From contig DASWHR010000086.1 of assembly GCA_036398095.1 (NCBI GenBank), forward strand, positions 1 through 17,107: a stretch of 17,107 nucleotides of DNA. The letters are read 5' to 3'. Shown here in pieces: positions 7,367 to 13,994 of the stretch. Position numbers and translations under genes: made by a program. Within the stretch, counting starts at the first letter, position 1; each line of letters begins with the position of its first letter. The notes under the pieces are model-generated. The model had not been told where the DNA came from, made no database searches, and was given only the letters and a program-made list of their open reading frames with translations. Origin of the DNA: DASWHR01 sp036398095 (GTDB lineage Bacteria > Actinomycetota > AC-67).

Positions 7367-7849
7367 CTAGTAGCCGAGCAAGACCGCTTGACCGGTGACC
7401 GTCGCGTTCGTGACGGGCGTGGTGGCGCAATCTTGGCCTTCGGCGGGCGCGAACTGGAACAGCCCGACGATCGTTCCGGCGGTCGTGTCACCGTTGAACC
7501 CGCCGCCGACCGCAACGCGGCTGAACTCGAACGTGCCGGTCACGTCATGGTCGCCGATCACGTAGTGGAGCGTGCCCGATCCGGCGAAGTCCGCGGCGCA
7601 ACTCTGGCCCAGCGGGCCGGTGACGCCTTCATAGCCGATCGTTCCCGTGCCTTCGACCGCGCCGGTGCAGGTGATCGTGCCGTCCTCCGGCGTGGCGAAC
7701 GTGCCGTCGCCGGGCGTCGGCGAGACGCCGGGCGTGACCTCGACCTGCGTTTCGAACGTGCATACCGAAACGTCCTGCGCCACCGCGGGCGCGGCAACCA
7801 TCGCGATCGCCGTCAGCGCCGCGCCGACAAGCAGCATGCGTCTCTTCAT
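7367..7849 (-). CDS. small secreted protein of unknown function
   Basis: A 160-residue exported protein. The start at 7849 has a strong GAGGGGGAA ribosome-binding site. It opens with a clear signal peptide (MKRRMLLVGAALTAIAMVA, likely cleaved after AVAQ). The mature part is acidic, Gly/Thr/Val-rich and beta-type, with four Cys residues (in VCTFE, TCTGA, SCAAD and DCATT) that could form two disulphides once exported. No catalytic motif is seen and I do not recognise the family; the pattern suggests a small beta-barrel or sandwich domain. Its promoter is probably the TACGCT box at 7904-7909, with a short hairpin in the leader. Confidence 0.82.
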   Translation of the reverse strand: MKRRMLLVGAALTAIAMVAAPAVAQDVSVCTFETQVEVTPGVSPTPGDGTFATPEDGTITCTGAVEGTGTIGYEGVTGPLGQSCAADFAGSGTLHYVIGDHDVTGTFEFSRVAVGGGFNGDTTAGTIVGLFQFAPAEGQDCATTPVTNATVTGQAVLLGY

Positions 7850-7867
7850 TGCAATTCCCCCTCGGTC

Positions 7868-7883
7868 GGGCGGAATCCCGCCC
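7868..7883 (-). promoter_or_regulatory. leader hairpin or operator upstream of the secreted protein
   Basis: GGGCGG-AATC-CCGCCC is a perfect 6-bp inverted repeat between the -10 candidate and the ribosome-binding site. It could be an RNA hairpin in the roughly 48-nt leader or a DNA operator. Confidence 0.3.
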
Positions 7884-7903
7884 CATCAGATTCGGACAAA
7901 AGC

Positions 7904-7909
7904 AGCGTA
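7904..7909 (-). promoter_or_regulatory. -10 box for the secreted-protein gene
   Basis: TACGCT on the minus strand fits TANNNT and would give a leader of about 48 nt that carries the ribosome-binding site. Confidence 0.35.
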
Positions 7910-7934
7910 TCGCCCGGGCCCGCGTGTGCGCCAA

Positions 7935-8663
7935 TCAGGCTAGGGGCGCAGTGAGGAGCGTGAGAGGGATGCCCATCTTGGCACTCGCGTCGGCGACGGC
8001 GACGTCCAAGCGCGTACTGGTGTTGCCGAACGGTCCGATGGTGACCAGCACGCCGAGCGCTTTGCCGTCGATGCTCATGACCGGCGAGCCGCTGTCGCCG
8101 AACGTTCCGGCCGTTGCCATGAAGAACGCCTCGTCGTTCCATGCGGTGCCGACACCGCGGCGCGCCTTCGTCTGCGCGAGGCTGCCGGCGCCGATCCCGT
8201 GCCCGTAGTGCTCGAGCAGAACCGGCTCATCTTGATAGCCGGCCGCAAGCGAGACCGGCCCGCCCCAATGGCACATCGCCGGATTCACCTGCGACAGCCG
8301 CGACGAAGAGACCCTTACGAGCGCGAAATCGTGATTCGGCGTGGCGGCCCAGCCCGAGAACGCGACGGTTCCGATCGATCCCGTAATCCCCGACAGCGCA
8401 ACGGACTGGCCAACGAACGACACGCAGTGCGCGGCCGTTCCGATGTAGCGGTCGGTGCCGTCGGAGGTGAACACGAAATTCATCGTGCATCCCGCGGGCG
8501 AAGTCATCAGCGCCCCAGGTCTGATCCCTCCGCAGGACCCCGACACGGGCGGAGGCGTCGCGGCGGCCGGCGCCGAGCAACCAGCCATGACCGCGGCAGA
8601 GCCGGGAACGGCGGCGAGTACCATCATCGAAGGCAGGAGTCGTCGAATCAGCCGGGCAAGCAT
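7935..8663 (-). CDS. exported trypsin-like serine protease (S1 fold), possible lipoprotein
   Basis: A 242-residue protein from the ATG at 8663; an ATG at 8777 is in frame but would overlap the divergent neighbour and put non-signal sequence first. The N-terminus is a signal sequence (MLARLIRRLLPSMMVLAAVP) reaching AVMAGC, a loose lipobox, so membrane anchoring through Cys is possible. Chymotrypsin-fold motifs follow in order: GTAAHC (catalytic His), HDFALVRV (catalytic Asp) and GTFGDSGSPV (catalytic Ser). The triad is complete. Such proteins cleave extracellular or envelope proteins; the substrate is unknown. It runs in the same direction as the downstream secreted-protein gene, 85 nt away, but that gene appears to have its own promoter. 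Confidence 0.9.
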   Translation of the reverse strand: MLARLIRRLLPSMMVLAAVPGSAAVMAGCSAPAAATPPPVSGSCGGIRPGALMTSPAGCTMNFVFTSDGTDRYIGTAAHCVSFVGQSVALSGITGSIGTVAFSGWAATPNHDFALVRVSSSRLSQVNPAMCHWGGPVSLAAGYQDEPVLLEHYGHGIGAGSLAQTKARRGVGTAWNDEAFFMATAGTFGDSGSPVMSIDGKALGVLVTIGPFGNTSTRLDVAVADASAKMGIPLTLLTAPLA

Positions 8664-8754
8664 CGGGCTGTATTTCGCCTCGAAACCGCGGCTTTCCTGC
8701 CGGCAGCTCTCCCATGTCCCGAACGCACCCGTCTCGACACGACCGTGCGGCGGG

Positions 8755-8760
8755 TACAGT
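8755..8760 (+). promoter_or_regulatory. -10 box (with weak -35) for the two-helix membrane protein
   Basis: TACAGT lies 6 nt before the ATG at 8767, with TCGACA 15 nt upstream as a possible -35. The arrangement predicts a leaderless mRNA. Confidence 0.45.
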
Positions 8761-8766
8761 GAACGG

Positions 8767-9156
8767 ATGCGACGCACGCCCGAGCAGCGCGTGATGCGCT
8801 GGATGGCCGCCGGCGCCTACACGATGCGACACTGGCGCGGCGTCCTGCTCTCGATCTGGATCGGCACCCTCGCCGCGTTCGGTCTGATCGCGTGGTGGGG
8901 CTACCAGAACCGCGACGGCGGTTTCGGCGCATTCGTGTTCACGCTCTTCGGATTCATCGTGCTCGCGATGCTCATCCGCTTTCCTCGACGACTCTTCCGC
9001 TCGATGCGCGGCCCGCAACGAAGCCAGCCGGATCAACCCGGCGGGCCGGACTTTCGCGGCCGGGACGGCGGGGTCATCGACACCGACGCCGAGGTCCGCG
9101 ACCGGCCGCGCCCCGACGCGCCACCGCTCGAGCCTCGAAATCCCACCGAACCGTAG
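8767..9156 (+). CDS. small two-helix membrane protein of unknown function
   Basis: A 129-residue protein. Two hydrophobic helices (about residues 23-41, GVLLSIWIGTLAAFGLIAWW, and 52-67, FVFTLFGFIVLAMLI) are separated by a short polar loop. A basic stretch (RFPRRLFRSMR) follows, and then a hydrophilic Arg/Asp/Pro-rich tail likely to be disordered. The positive charges after the second helix suggest a cytosolic C-terminus. The start at 8767 is chosen because the upstream part of the open frame lies antisense to the protease gene and a -10 box lies 6 nt before it. I do not recognise the family. It ends before a strong hairpin shared with the convergent microprotein gene. Confidence 0.72.
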   Translation: MRRTPEQRVMRWMAAGAYTMRHWRGVLLSIWIGTLAAFGLIAWWGYQNRDGGFGAFVFTLFGFIVLAMLIRFPRRLFRSMRGPQRSQPDQPGGPDFRGRDGGVIDTDAEVRDRPRPDAPPLEPRNPTEP

Positions 9157-9195
9157 CGATTCCTGAACCAAAGGCGACGGCGCGGCCATGCGAAG

Positions 9196-9234
9196 AGGCC
9201 CGCCGGCCGCTCCGAGTGGGCGGCGGGCGGGCCT
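9196..9234. terminator. bidirectional terminator hairpin
   Basis: AGGCCCGCC (9196-9204) and GGCGGGCCT (9226-9234) pair perfectly, and the intervening bases can add a further CCGC/GCGG pairing. It sits between two convergent genes, 40 nt after one stop and 21 nt from the other. No long T-run is present. Confidence 0.55.
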
Positions 9235-9254
9235 CGGGCCCGATGCGGATTCGG

Positions 9255-9404
9255 TTAGACGGATCCGCCCGGCGTCGCTTCTTCCCAACCGGACTCTTCG
9301 CCGTTGCGACGCTTCTTCTTCCAAAAGAAGAGGACCGCGCCCAAGGCGGCGAGCATCAGGGCGAAAATGCCTTTCTTCGAGCGCTTCTTTTCTTCCTCGG
9401 CCAT
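9255..9404 (-). CDS. 49-residue single-helix membrane microprotein (DLW-39-like)
   Basis: A very small protein with a strong ribosome-binding site (GAGGGGGC, 6 nt before the ATG). It has a basic N-terminus (MAEEEKKRSKKG), one hydrophobic helix (IFALMLAALGAVLFFW), a KKKRR cluster and an acidic tail ending GWEEATPGG. The layout and the W-x-EAT tail resemble actinobacterial DLW-39 family microproteins, whose function is not established. The open frame extends 48 codons further upstream, but that extension overlaps the methyltransferase 3' end and lacks a ribosome-binding site. It lies downstream of and parallel to the methyltransferase gene. Confidence 0.75.
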   Translation of the reverse strand: MAEEEKKRSKKGIFALMLAALGAVLFFWKKKRRNGEESGWEEATPGGSV

Positions 9405-9505
9405 ACCGCCCCCTCGTCTCGCGCAGCGCCGAAGCGCGCTGGTGATTTTTGGATGATATCTCTGAGTTCCCCGAAACAACAAGGCCCACACTTGCAAGCG
9501 TCGTG

Positions 9506-10351
9506 CTACGGGGATGCGAGCGAAGGCTTCCGCGCCTTCCAGATGCACGTACCGGGCACGACGCTGGTTCGCTCCCAGCGGAAGTTACGCCATTCCGCGT
9601 GCGAGGCTCCCTTCGATGCCTGCGGCTCGACGAGATCTTCCAACATCAATCCGGCATGTGCGAATGCGCGAACCCAGTCGCCGTAGGTGCGTTTGAATTC
9701 GAACGTCGCATCGCGGCCGGCGTCCACCCAAGGCGTGCGATCGAAGTAGGAGTATTTGAACGCAAGCAGCGGCGGCTCGCCGGCGCCGGTCATGCAGTCG
9801 AGGACGGGCGAGGTCCATGCGAGCGCGACGAACCCGCCCGGCCGAAGGACGGCGGCGACTTCGGGAAGCAGCCGGTCAAGATCCATGAACCCGGCCGCGA
9901 AGTCGCTCACGACCGCGTCGAAGGACGCATCGCCGAAGCGGCGGCGGAGCCGCTCGGCGTTGCCGGTGACGAGCCGAATCCGCACGCCCGCCGATCGGAC
10001 GTTCTCGCGTCCGTGACGAATCTGTTCGGCGGACAGGTCGATGCCGGTGACGTTCGCGCCGCGCCTGGCCAGCTCGATCCCGAACTGGGCGGCGCCGCAG
10101 CCGATCTCCAGCACATCCAACCCGTCGACGTCGCCGAGCACGCCCACGTGCGCGTCGTCGAACCCGTTCGGACCCCACCGGATCCGGCCGGCGTACATCT
10201 CCGCGCCGCCGACCGCGGCTTGATACCGGGCGCTCCGCTCGTCCCAGCCGCGCTTGTTCGAGCGGATCCGGTCCGCCCGGACGCTTCGGACGCGATCGGA
10301 CTGCGTCGAGCGCGCCTTGACCGCCTCGGGAGGGCTCATCGGGCGAATCAT
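9506..10351 (-). CDS. class I SAM-dependent methyltransferase
   Basis: A 281-residue protein with an N-terminal Arg-rich extension (residues 1-35), then the Rossmann core. Motif I is VLEIGCGAAQFG, the acidic end of strand 2 is VTGIDLSAEQI, NAERL lies in the motif III area, SFDAVVSDF is the motif IV area, and LRPGGFVALAW follows strand 5. This is the UbiE/COQ5-like Methyltransf_11 pattern for small-molecule substrates; the acceptor is unknown. The ATG at 10351 is preceded closely by GGGAG; an ATG four codons later (10339) is an alternative. It is divergent from the cold-shock gene, and the microprotein gene follows 101 nt after its stop in the same direction. Confidence 0.88.
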   Translation of the reverse strand: MIRPMSPPEAVKARSTQSDRVRSVRADRIRSNKRGWDERSARYQAAVGGAEMYAGRIRWGPNGFDDAHVGVLGDVDGLDVLEIGCGAAQFGIELARRGANVTGIDLSAEQIRHGRENVRSAGVRIRLVTGNAERLRRRFGDASFDAVVSDFAAGFMDLDRLLPEVAAVLRPGGFVALAWTSPVLDCMTGAGEPPLLAFKYSYFDRTPWVDAGRDATFEFKRTYGDWVRAFAHAGLMLEDLVEPQASKGASHAEWRNFRWERTSVVPGTCIWKARKPSLASP

Positions 10352-10379
10352 AGTCTCCCTGTCCCCCGGCGCCGTTTCG

Positions 10380-10388
10380 TGCTATCCT
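10380..10388 (+). promoter_or_regulatory. extended -10 promoter of the cold-shock gene
   Basis: TG-C-TATCCT forms an extended -10 element. Transcription would begin near 10395, giving a leader of about 150 nt. No -35 is apparent, which is normal for extended -10 promoters. Confidence 0.45.
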
Positions 10389-10435
10389 TGATGCCGAGTC
10401 GAGTTCTGCGAGATCAAAAACAGCAGTTTTGTTGA

Positions 10436-10465
10436 GGCCGCGGGGTCCCGCGGCCGTTTGTCTTT
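10436..10465 (+). terminator. intrinsic terminator/attenuator in the cold-shock gene leader
   Basis: GGCCGCGG-GGTC-CCGCGGCC is a perfect 8-bp stem with a 4-nt loop, followed directly by GTTTGTCTTT. This is the most convincing rho-independent terminator in the window, and it sits upstream of the cold-shock gene. It either ends a short RNA of about 70 nt or acts as a conditional attenuator. Confidence 0.7.
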
Positions 10466-10530
10466 CCGGGCCCAGCTCCAGGTCGCAAGAGCGACCTGTC
10501 GATGCAAACGGGCATTCAACCAAGTGCCCG
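10454..10530 (+). promoter_or_regulatory. structured 5' leader with alternative pairings
   Basis: CAGGTCGC-AAGA-GCGACCTG (10479-10498) is a perfect 8-bp hairpin, and CGGGCA/TGCCCG (10509-10514, 10525-10530) is a 6-bp hairpin directly before the ribosome-binding site. CCGTTTG (10454-10460), which overlaps the terminator arm and T-run, is fully complementary to CAAACGG (10505-10511), which overlaps the last hairpin. The leader can therefore adopt at least two mutually exclusive folds. Confidence 0.5.
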
Positions 10531-10545
10531 GAAGGAGAAAAGAAC

Positions 10546-10746
10546 ATGCGGGGTACCGTCAAGTGGTTCGACGACAACAAAGGCTTCGGCTTCATCAGTC
10601 CTGAGGAAGGCGAGGATGTCTTCGTCCACCACTCCGCCATCGCGGCCTCCGGCTTCCGCTCGCTGAGCGAAGGTCAGGCCGTCGAGTTCGAAGTGACCCA
10701 GGGACCGAAGGGCGCCCAGGCCGCGAACGTTCGCACCAGCGCCTAA
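10546..10746 (+). CDS. cold-shock protein (CspA family)
   Basis: A 66-residue single cold-shock domain, the standard length. It opens MRGTVKWFDDNKGFGFISPE, with RNP1 KGFGFI and RNP2 VFVHHS, and ends KGAQAANVR. The aromatic and basic residues of these motifs bind single-stranded RNA or DNA; family members melt RNA hairpins and can act as antiterminators. AAGGAG lies 8 nt before the ATG. The gene has a long structured leader containing an intrinsic terminator and is followed by a strong hairpin, so it is probably monocistronic. Confidence 0.96.
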   Translation: MRGTVKWFDDNKGFGFISPEEGEDVFVHHSAIAASGFRSLSEGQAVEFEVTQGPKGAQAANVRTSA

Positions 10747-10776
10747 ACACACCGGCGCGGTGAACAAACCCATGAG

Positions 10777-10807
10777 GCCGAGGGACCGCGGAAACGCGTC
10801 CCTCGGC
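10777..10807 (+). terminator. terminator hairpin after the cold-shock gene
   Basis: GCCGAGGGAC (10777-10786) and GTCCCTCGGC (10798-10807) form a perfect 10-bp stem. The loop contains GCG-GAAA-CGC, a stable GNRA tetraloop. It starts 30 nt after the stop codon and lacks a T-run, as is common in high-G+C genomes. Confidence 0.65.
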
Positions 10808-10817
10808 TACACGGGCG

Positions 10818-10838
10818 TAGAATCGGCTTGAAAGGAGG
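10818..10838 (+). promoter_or_regulatory. -10 box and ribosome-binding site of the CTG-start gene
   Basis: TAGAAT (10818-10823) fits the -10 pattern. AAAGGAGG (10831-10838) is a near-perfect Shine-Dalgarno sequence whose last G lies 8 nt before the CTG at 10847. No ATG, GTG or TTG lies in frame at that distance. Confidence 0.5.
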
Positions 10839-10846
10839 CGAGGACG

Positions 10847-11200
10847 CTGTCGGAACATCCGCTAAGCGATCGGCTGCTTGCCGAACTTCGCGGCAAGCTC
10901 GATACCATCTCCAACTCGGCCGAGCACTCCCGCGCCTTCAAAGGCAGCGGTGACGCCGCCTACGAAATGTGGTTGAAGCGGCACGCGGACAACGGCTACA
11001 TCCTGCACCGCCCGACCGCCGCCACCAAGACCGCATCCCTGCACCTGGCCTCGTGCCCGCGAATCAGCGCGGAAACCGGCGCCGAACTCGCGAAAGGCCC
11101 CCGGACCGGCTGCCCCACGAAAGCAGCCGCGCTCGCCTTCGCGCTCCGCAGCAAATGGAAAGTCGCCGAAACCTGCGACTGCACCGCTGCCCCGGCTTAG
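10847..11200 (+). CDS. small Cys-containing protein of unknown function, probable CTG start
   Basis: The frame is open from a TGA at 10829, and its only ATG (10967) has no ribosome-binding site. Translation from CTG 10847 gives 117 residues opening (M)SEHPLSDRLLAELRGKLDT, a plausible amphipathic N-terminus. The C-terminal half reads YILHRPTAATKTASLHLASC, later GCPTKAAALAFALRSKWKV, and ends ETCDCTAAPA. The order Leu-His-x3-Cys, Cys, then Cys-x-Cys resembles small actinobacterial proteins thought to bind a metal through such residues; that resemblance is from memory. Third-position G/C bias is high from the CTG onward. If the CTG is rejected, only 77 residues from 10967 remain. Its role is unknown. 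Confidence 0.7.
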   Translation: MSEHPLSDRLLAELRGKLDTISNSAEHSRAFKGSGDAAYEMWLKRHADNGYILHRPTAATKTASLHLASCPRISAETGAELAKGPRTGCPTKAAALAFALRSKWKVAETCDCTAAPA

Positions 11201-11240
11201 CGGACCCCCATTCAAACAGCGAGCAAGGCAAGCGGCGCGG

Positions 11241-11270
11241 TTGACTCCGCGAGCACACCCGGCGCTTACT
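11241..11270 (+). promoter_or_regulatory. promoter of the propeller-protein gene
   Basis: TTGACT (11241-11246) matches the -35 consensus at five of six bases. CTTACT (11265-11270) is a possible -10 at an 18-bp spacing. Transcription would start near 11277, giving a leader of about 180 nt. Confidence 0.45.
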
Positions 11271-11331
11271 AGTCGCGGCGGATGCGCACGATTCCCGTGT
11301 CGTGCAATTGCTCCGTGTGGGGGTGCGCTCC

Positions 11332-11353
11332 GTCATCCGGTGGGCCGGATGAC
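11332..11353 (+). promoter_or_regulatory. perfect 9-bp hairpin in the leader
   Basis: GTCATCCGG-TGGG-CCGGATGAC is a perfect stem with a tetraloop. No T-run follows, so it is more likely a structural part of the leader than a terminator. Confidence 0.5.
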
Positions 11354-11360
11354 TGTGGCA

Positions 11361-11450
11361 GCGACCTCGCCATCCCTCCGGTAGCCGGACGCAAGGCTGG
11401 AGTCGTACCGCACGGCCGGTTCCAAGCCGGCCGTCGACCCGAAGGGGGGA
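11361..11450 (+). promoter_or_regulatory. structured leader element, candidate riboswitch (c-di-GMP-I-like features)
   Basis: Two adjacent stems precede the ribosome-binding site. The first can close through GCC/GGC (11369-11371, 11395-11397) around an internal segment GGACGCAA. The second is ACGGCCGG-TTCCAAG-CCGGCCGT (11412-11434), extended by GTCG/CGAC and GG/CC across a one-sided TACCGC bulge. GGACGCAA-GGC next to a second bulged stem recalls the GGACGCAAAGCC core of class I cyclic-di-GMP riboswitches, but the match is imperfect and no GNRA loop is seen in the first stem. CCC-GAAG-GGG (11438-11447) could mask the ribosome-binding site. Confidence 0.38.
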
Positions 11451-11456
11451 TGCACC

Positions 11457-13994
11457 GTGAAGATGCGCACGTCCCGTCGTGTGCACAGAACCGCCAGGCG
11501 GCTCTCGCTGGTAATCGCAGCCGCCATGCTGGCACCGCTCGCACCGAACCCGGCGACGGCCGCGGCTCCATTCGGCGGCGAGAATGTCATCATCGGTCTC
11601 AACGCCGCGCAGAACGAGACCACGATCGCGATCGACCCGTCCAACGTTCGCACGCTGATCGGCGGCGCGAACGATTACCGCGGGACGAACGGCACGCAGT
11701 GCGGCGCGTACCGGTCGACCGACCGGGGACGCACCTGGACCAACCAGTTGCTCCCGCTCGTGGCGGGATTCGGCGAGTCGGGTGATCCCATCGTCGAGTT
11801 CAACGGCGACGGGTCTCGGGCGTACTACCTGTGCATGATGTTCAACCGCGACGGATCGGGCAACGGGATCCAGCACACCCAGTACGTCTACACCTCGACC
11901 GACGGCGGTCAGAACTGGGGCGCGCCGGTTGTCGCGATCGGAACCGCGATGGCGAACCGGGACGACAAGGGCGCGCTCGGCGTCGACGTCGCCGCCGGCA
12001 GCCCGAACCTGGGCAACGTCTACGCGTCGAATACGCGGCTCAACACCCGCGAGATCCGGTTCGCGCGGTCGACCAACAACGGCGGCGCGTTCGGCGCCGA
12101 CTTCGCGGTCAACGACGGATCGCCCGCGGGCGGGTTCGTGCAAGGCTCGAGCATCACCGCCGGAGCCGACGGCGACGTCTACGTCGCATGGGCGGATTGC
12201 TGCACCGGCGGGCAGGCACGCATCCTGATCGACAAGTCCACCGACGGCGGCCAGAACTTCGGGGCGTTCACCGGTGGAACCGACGTGCTCGTGCGCTCCT
12301 TCGCCCCGATCGGCAATCCCGGAGGACCGGGCGTCCGGCCGCTGCCGCGCGTCAACAGCTTCCCCGTGATCGCCGCCCATCCGACCGTGGCCGACACGCT
12401 CTTCGCGGTCTGGGCCGAAGATCCCGCGGGCACCGACGACTCCGACATCATGTTCGCCCGCTCGACCGACGGCGGCCAGAACTGGTCCGCGCCCATCCGC
12501 GTCAACGACGACGTCAATCCCTCGGGCGAGTTCTTCAGCCAGTTCTTCCCGTGGATGTCGGTCGACCCCATCACCAACGACATCGATATCGTCTGGTACA
12601 GCGATCAGAACGATGCGAACCGCACCGACGGCGCCGAGCTCGTGGACCTGTATTTCACGCGCTCCGCCGACGGCGGAGCCAGCTTCGGCGCGAGCATCCG
12701 CGTCACCGACCAGTCGTCGCGAACGGACGGAAGCTTCGCGTCGCCTTTCTTCGGCGACTACAACGGCATCGACTCGCGCGGCGGCGTGGCGCATCCGCTC
12801 TGGACCGACGACCGCGCCGGCAACCAAGAGGCGGCGACGACGCAGATCGGCGGCGCGGATCTGAGCATCACCAAGTCCGACGCGCCCGATCCCGCCACGG
12901 CCGGCGAGACGCTCGACTACACGATCAACGTCAACAACGCCGGCCCCGCCGACGCCTTCGACGTCGAGGTCACCGACACGCTTCCGGCGCAGGTGACGTA
13001 TCAGAGCGGACCGCCCGAATGCTCGCACTCGGCCGGAACCGTGACGTGCACGCGCGACGTCCTGCAGTCGGGAGCGTCGTGGAACTTCACGATCACGGTG
13101 CTGGTCGATCCGTCGGCCGGTGGCTCGACCCTGACCAACAACGTGTCGGTTGACTCGGATCAGGACGACCCGAATGCCGCCAACAACTCCGCATCGACGA
13201 CGACCGCGGTCGTGGCCGTCTCCGATTTCGAGATGGTCTCGGTCGTCGCCGACGGCCCGCCGTCCGAGCTGATCGTCGGCGAGACGGCGACGTTCGATGT
13301 GGACTCGACGATCCGCAACAACGGCCCCTCCGGCCCGACCGACGCGACCGTCACGCGGACCGCGACGCCGTCCGCCGGCGCAACGGTCGCTCCCGCCGGA
13401 GCGGTCTCCAACGAAGCGGCCGTCGACGTCGGCGAGTCACGAACCGTGACCGACGCATACACGGTGGGCTGCACGGCGCCGGGAAACCACACGGTCACCT
13501 TCATCTCGACCGTGGAGTCCACGGATCCGGCGGTAAGCGATCCGGATCCGTCGAACGACAGCGACCAGACTGTCGTCGCGTTCGAATGCCTGATGCCGGT
13601 CCAGATCAACATCAAGCCCGGCAGCACAACGAACCCGGTCAACGTGAATGCGAACGGTTCGATCCCCGTGGCGATTCTGACGACCGCCGCGGGCGAGTAC
13701 GGCCTGCCGCTTGCGTTCAACGCGCTCACGATCGACGTGGACAGCATCCGGTTCGGGCCCGAGTCGCTCGTCGCATCCGGTGGCGGCGCTCCCGAGTCCC
13801 ACGGCATCGGCCATCCCGAGGACGCGCTCGAGATGGACGAGACCACCCGCGACGGCGACGTGGATCTGCTCACCCACTTCGCCACTCAGCTGACCGGCAT
13901 CGCCGCCGGCGATACCGAGGCATGCGTCCGCGGAACGTTCACCACGCTCGACGGCACGTTCGGATTCGTCGGCTGTGACGTGATCTCGACGTGA
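11457..13994 (+). CDS. secreted Asp-box beta-propeller protein with DUF11-type domains
   Basis: An 845-residue exported protein from GTG 11457, preferred over ATG 11463 because AGGGGGG lies 7 nt upstream of the GTG. After the signal peptide (to about residue 36, NPATAAAP) come at least six Asp-box repeats of sialidase-like propellers: RSTDRGRTW, TSTDGGQNW, RSTNNGGAF, KSTDGGQNF, RSTDGGQNW and RSADGGASF (about residues 83-410). A DUF11-type domain follows (ADLSITKSDAPDPATAGE to about 580), then a second Ig-like repeat (to about 705). The C-terminal domain opens VQINIKPGSTTNPVN and contains an acidic DGDVDL motif, a recurrent terminal module of bacterial secreted proteins. No sialidase arginine triad is evident, so binding or scaffolding is as likely as catalysis. 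It is coupled to the downstream lipoprotein gene. Confidence 0.9.
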   Translation: MKMRTSRRVHRTARRLSLVIAAAMLAPLAPNPATAAAPFGGENVIIGLNAAQNETTIAIDPSNVRTLIGGANDYRGTNGTQCGAYRSTDRGRTWTNQLLPLVAGFGESGDPIVEFNGDGSRAYYLCMMFNRDGSGNGIQHTQYVYTSTDGGQNWGAPVVAIGTAMANRDDKGALGVDVAAGSPNLGNVYASNTRLNTREIRFARSTNNGGAFGADFAVNDGSPAGGFVQGSSITAGADGDVYVAWADCCTGGQARILIDKSTDGGQNFGAFTGGTDVLVRSFAPIGNPGGPGVRPLPRVNSFPVIAAHPTVADTLFAVWAEDPAGTDDSDIMFARSTDGGQNWSAPIRVNDDVNPSGEFFSQFFPWMSVDPITNDIDIVWYSDQNDANRTDGAELVDLYFTRSADGGASFGASIRVTDQSSRTDGSFASPFFGDYNGIDSRGGVAHPLWTDDRAGNQEAATTQIGGADLSITKSDAPDPATAGETLDYTINVNNAGPADAFDVEVTDTLPAQVTYQSGPPECSHSAGTVTCTRDVLQSGASWNFTITVLVDPSAGGSTLTNNVSVDSDQDDPNAANNSASTTTAVVAVSDFEMVSVVADGPPSELIVGETATFDVDSTIRNNGPSGPTDATVTRTATPSAGATVAPAGAVSNEAAVDVGESRTVTDAYTVGCTAPGNHTVTFISTVESTDPAVSDPDPSNDSDQTVVAFECLMPVQINIKPGSTTNPVNVNANGSIPVAILTTAAGEYGLPLAFNALTIDVDSIRFGPESLVASGGGAPESHGIGHPEDALEMDETTRDGDVDLLTHFATQLTGIAAGDTEACVRGTFTTLDGTFGFVGCDVIST

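Noticed and set aside
7113..7515. N-terminal extension of the polymerase/primase frame to 7515
   Set aside because: It would translate antisense through the tRNA-Ala gene and has no family similarity; the GTG at 7113 with its own -10 box is better.
8664..8777. Longer start (8777) for the trypsin-like protease
   Set aside because: It would overlap the divergent gene at 8767 and place a hydrophilic stretch before the signal sequence.
10391..10435. 14-codon leader peptide (MPSRVLRDQKQQFC) directly before the terminator hairpin
   Set aside because: The predicted transcription start near 10395 lies inside its ATG region and no ribosome-binding site is visible, so peptide-based attenuation is not supported.
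11064..13028. 654-residue open frame on the minus strand
   Set aside because: It is antisense to the propeller gene and the small Cys-protein gene, which have clear domains and ribosome-binding sites. Its composition is the Arg/Gly/Val/Asp-rich mirror typical of high-G+C coding DNA.
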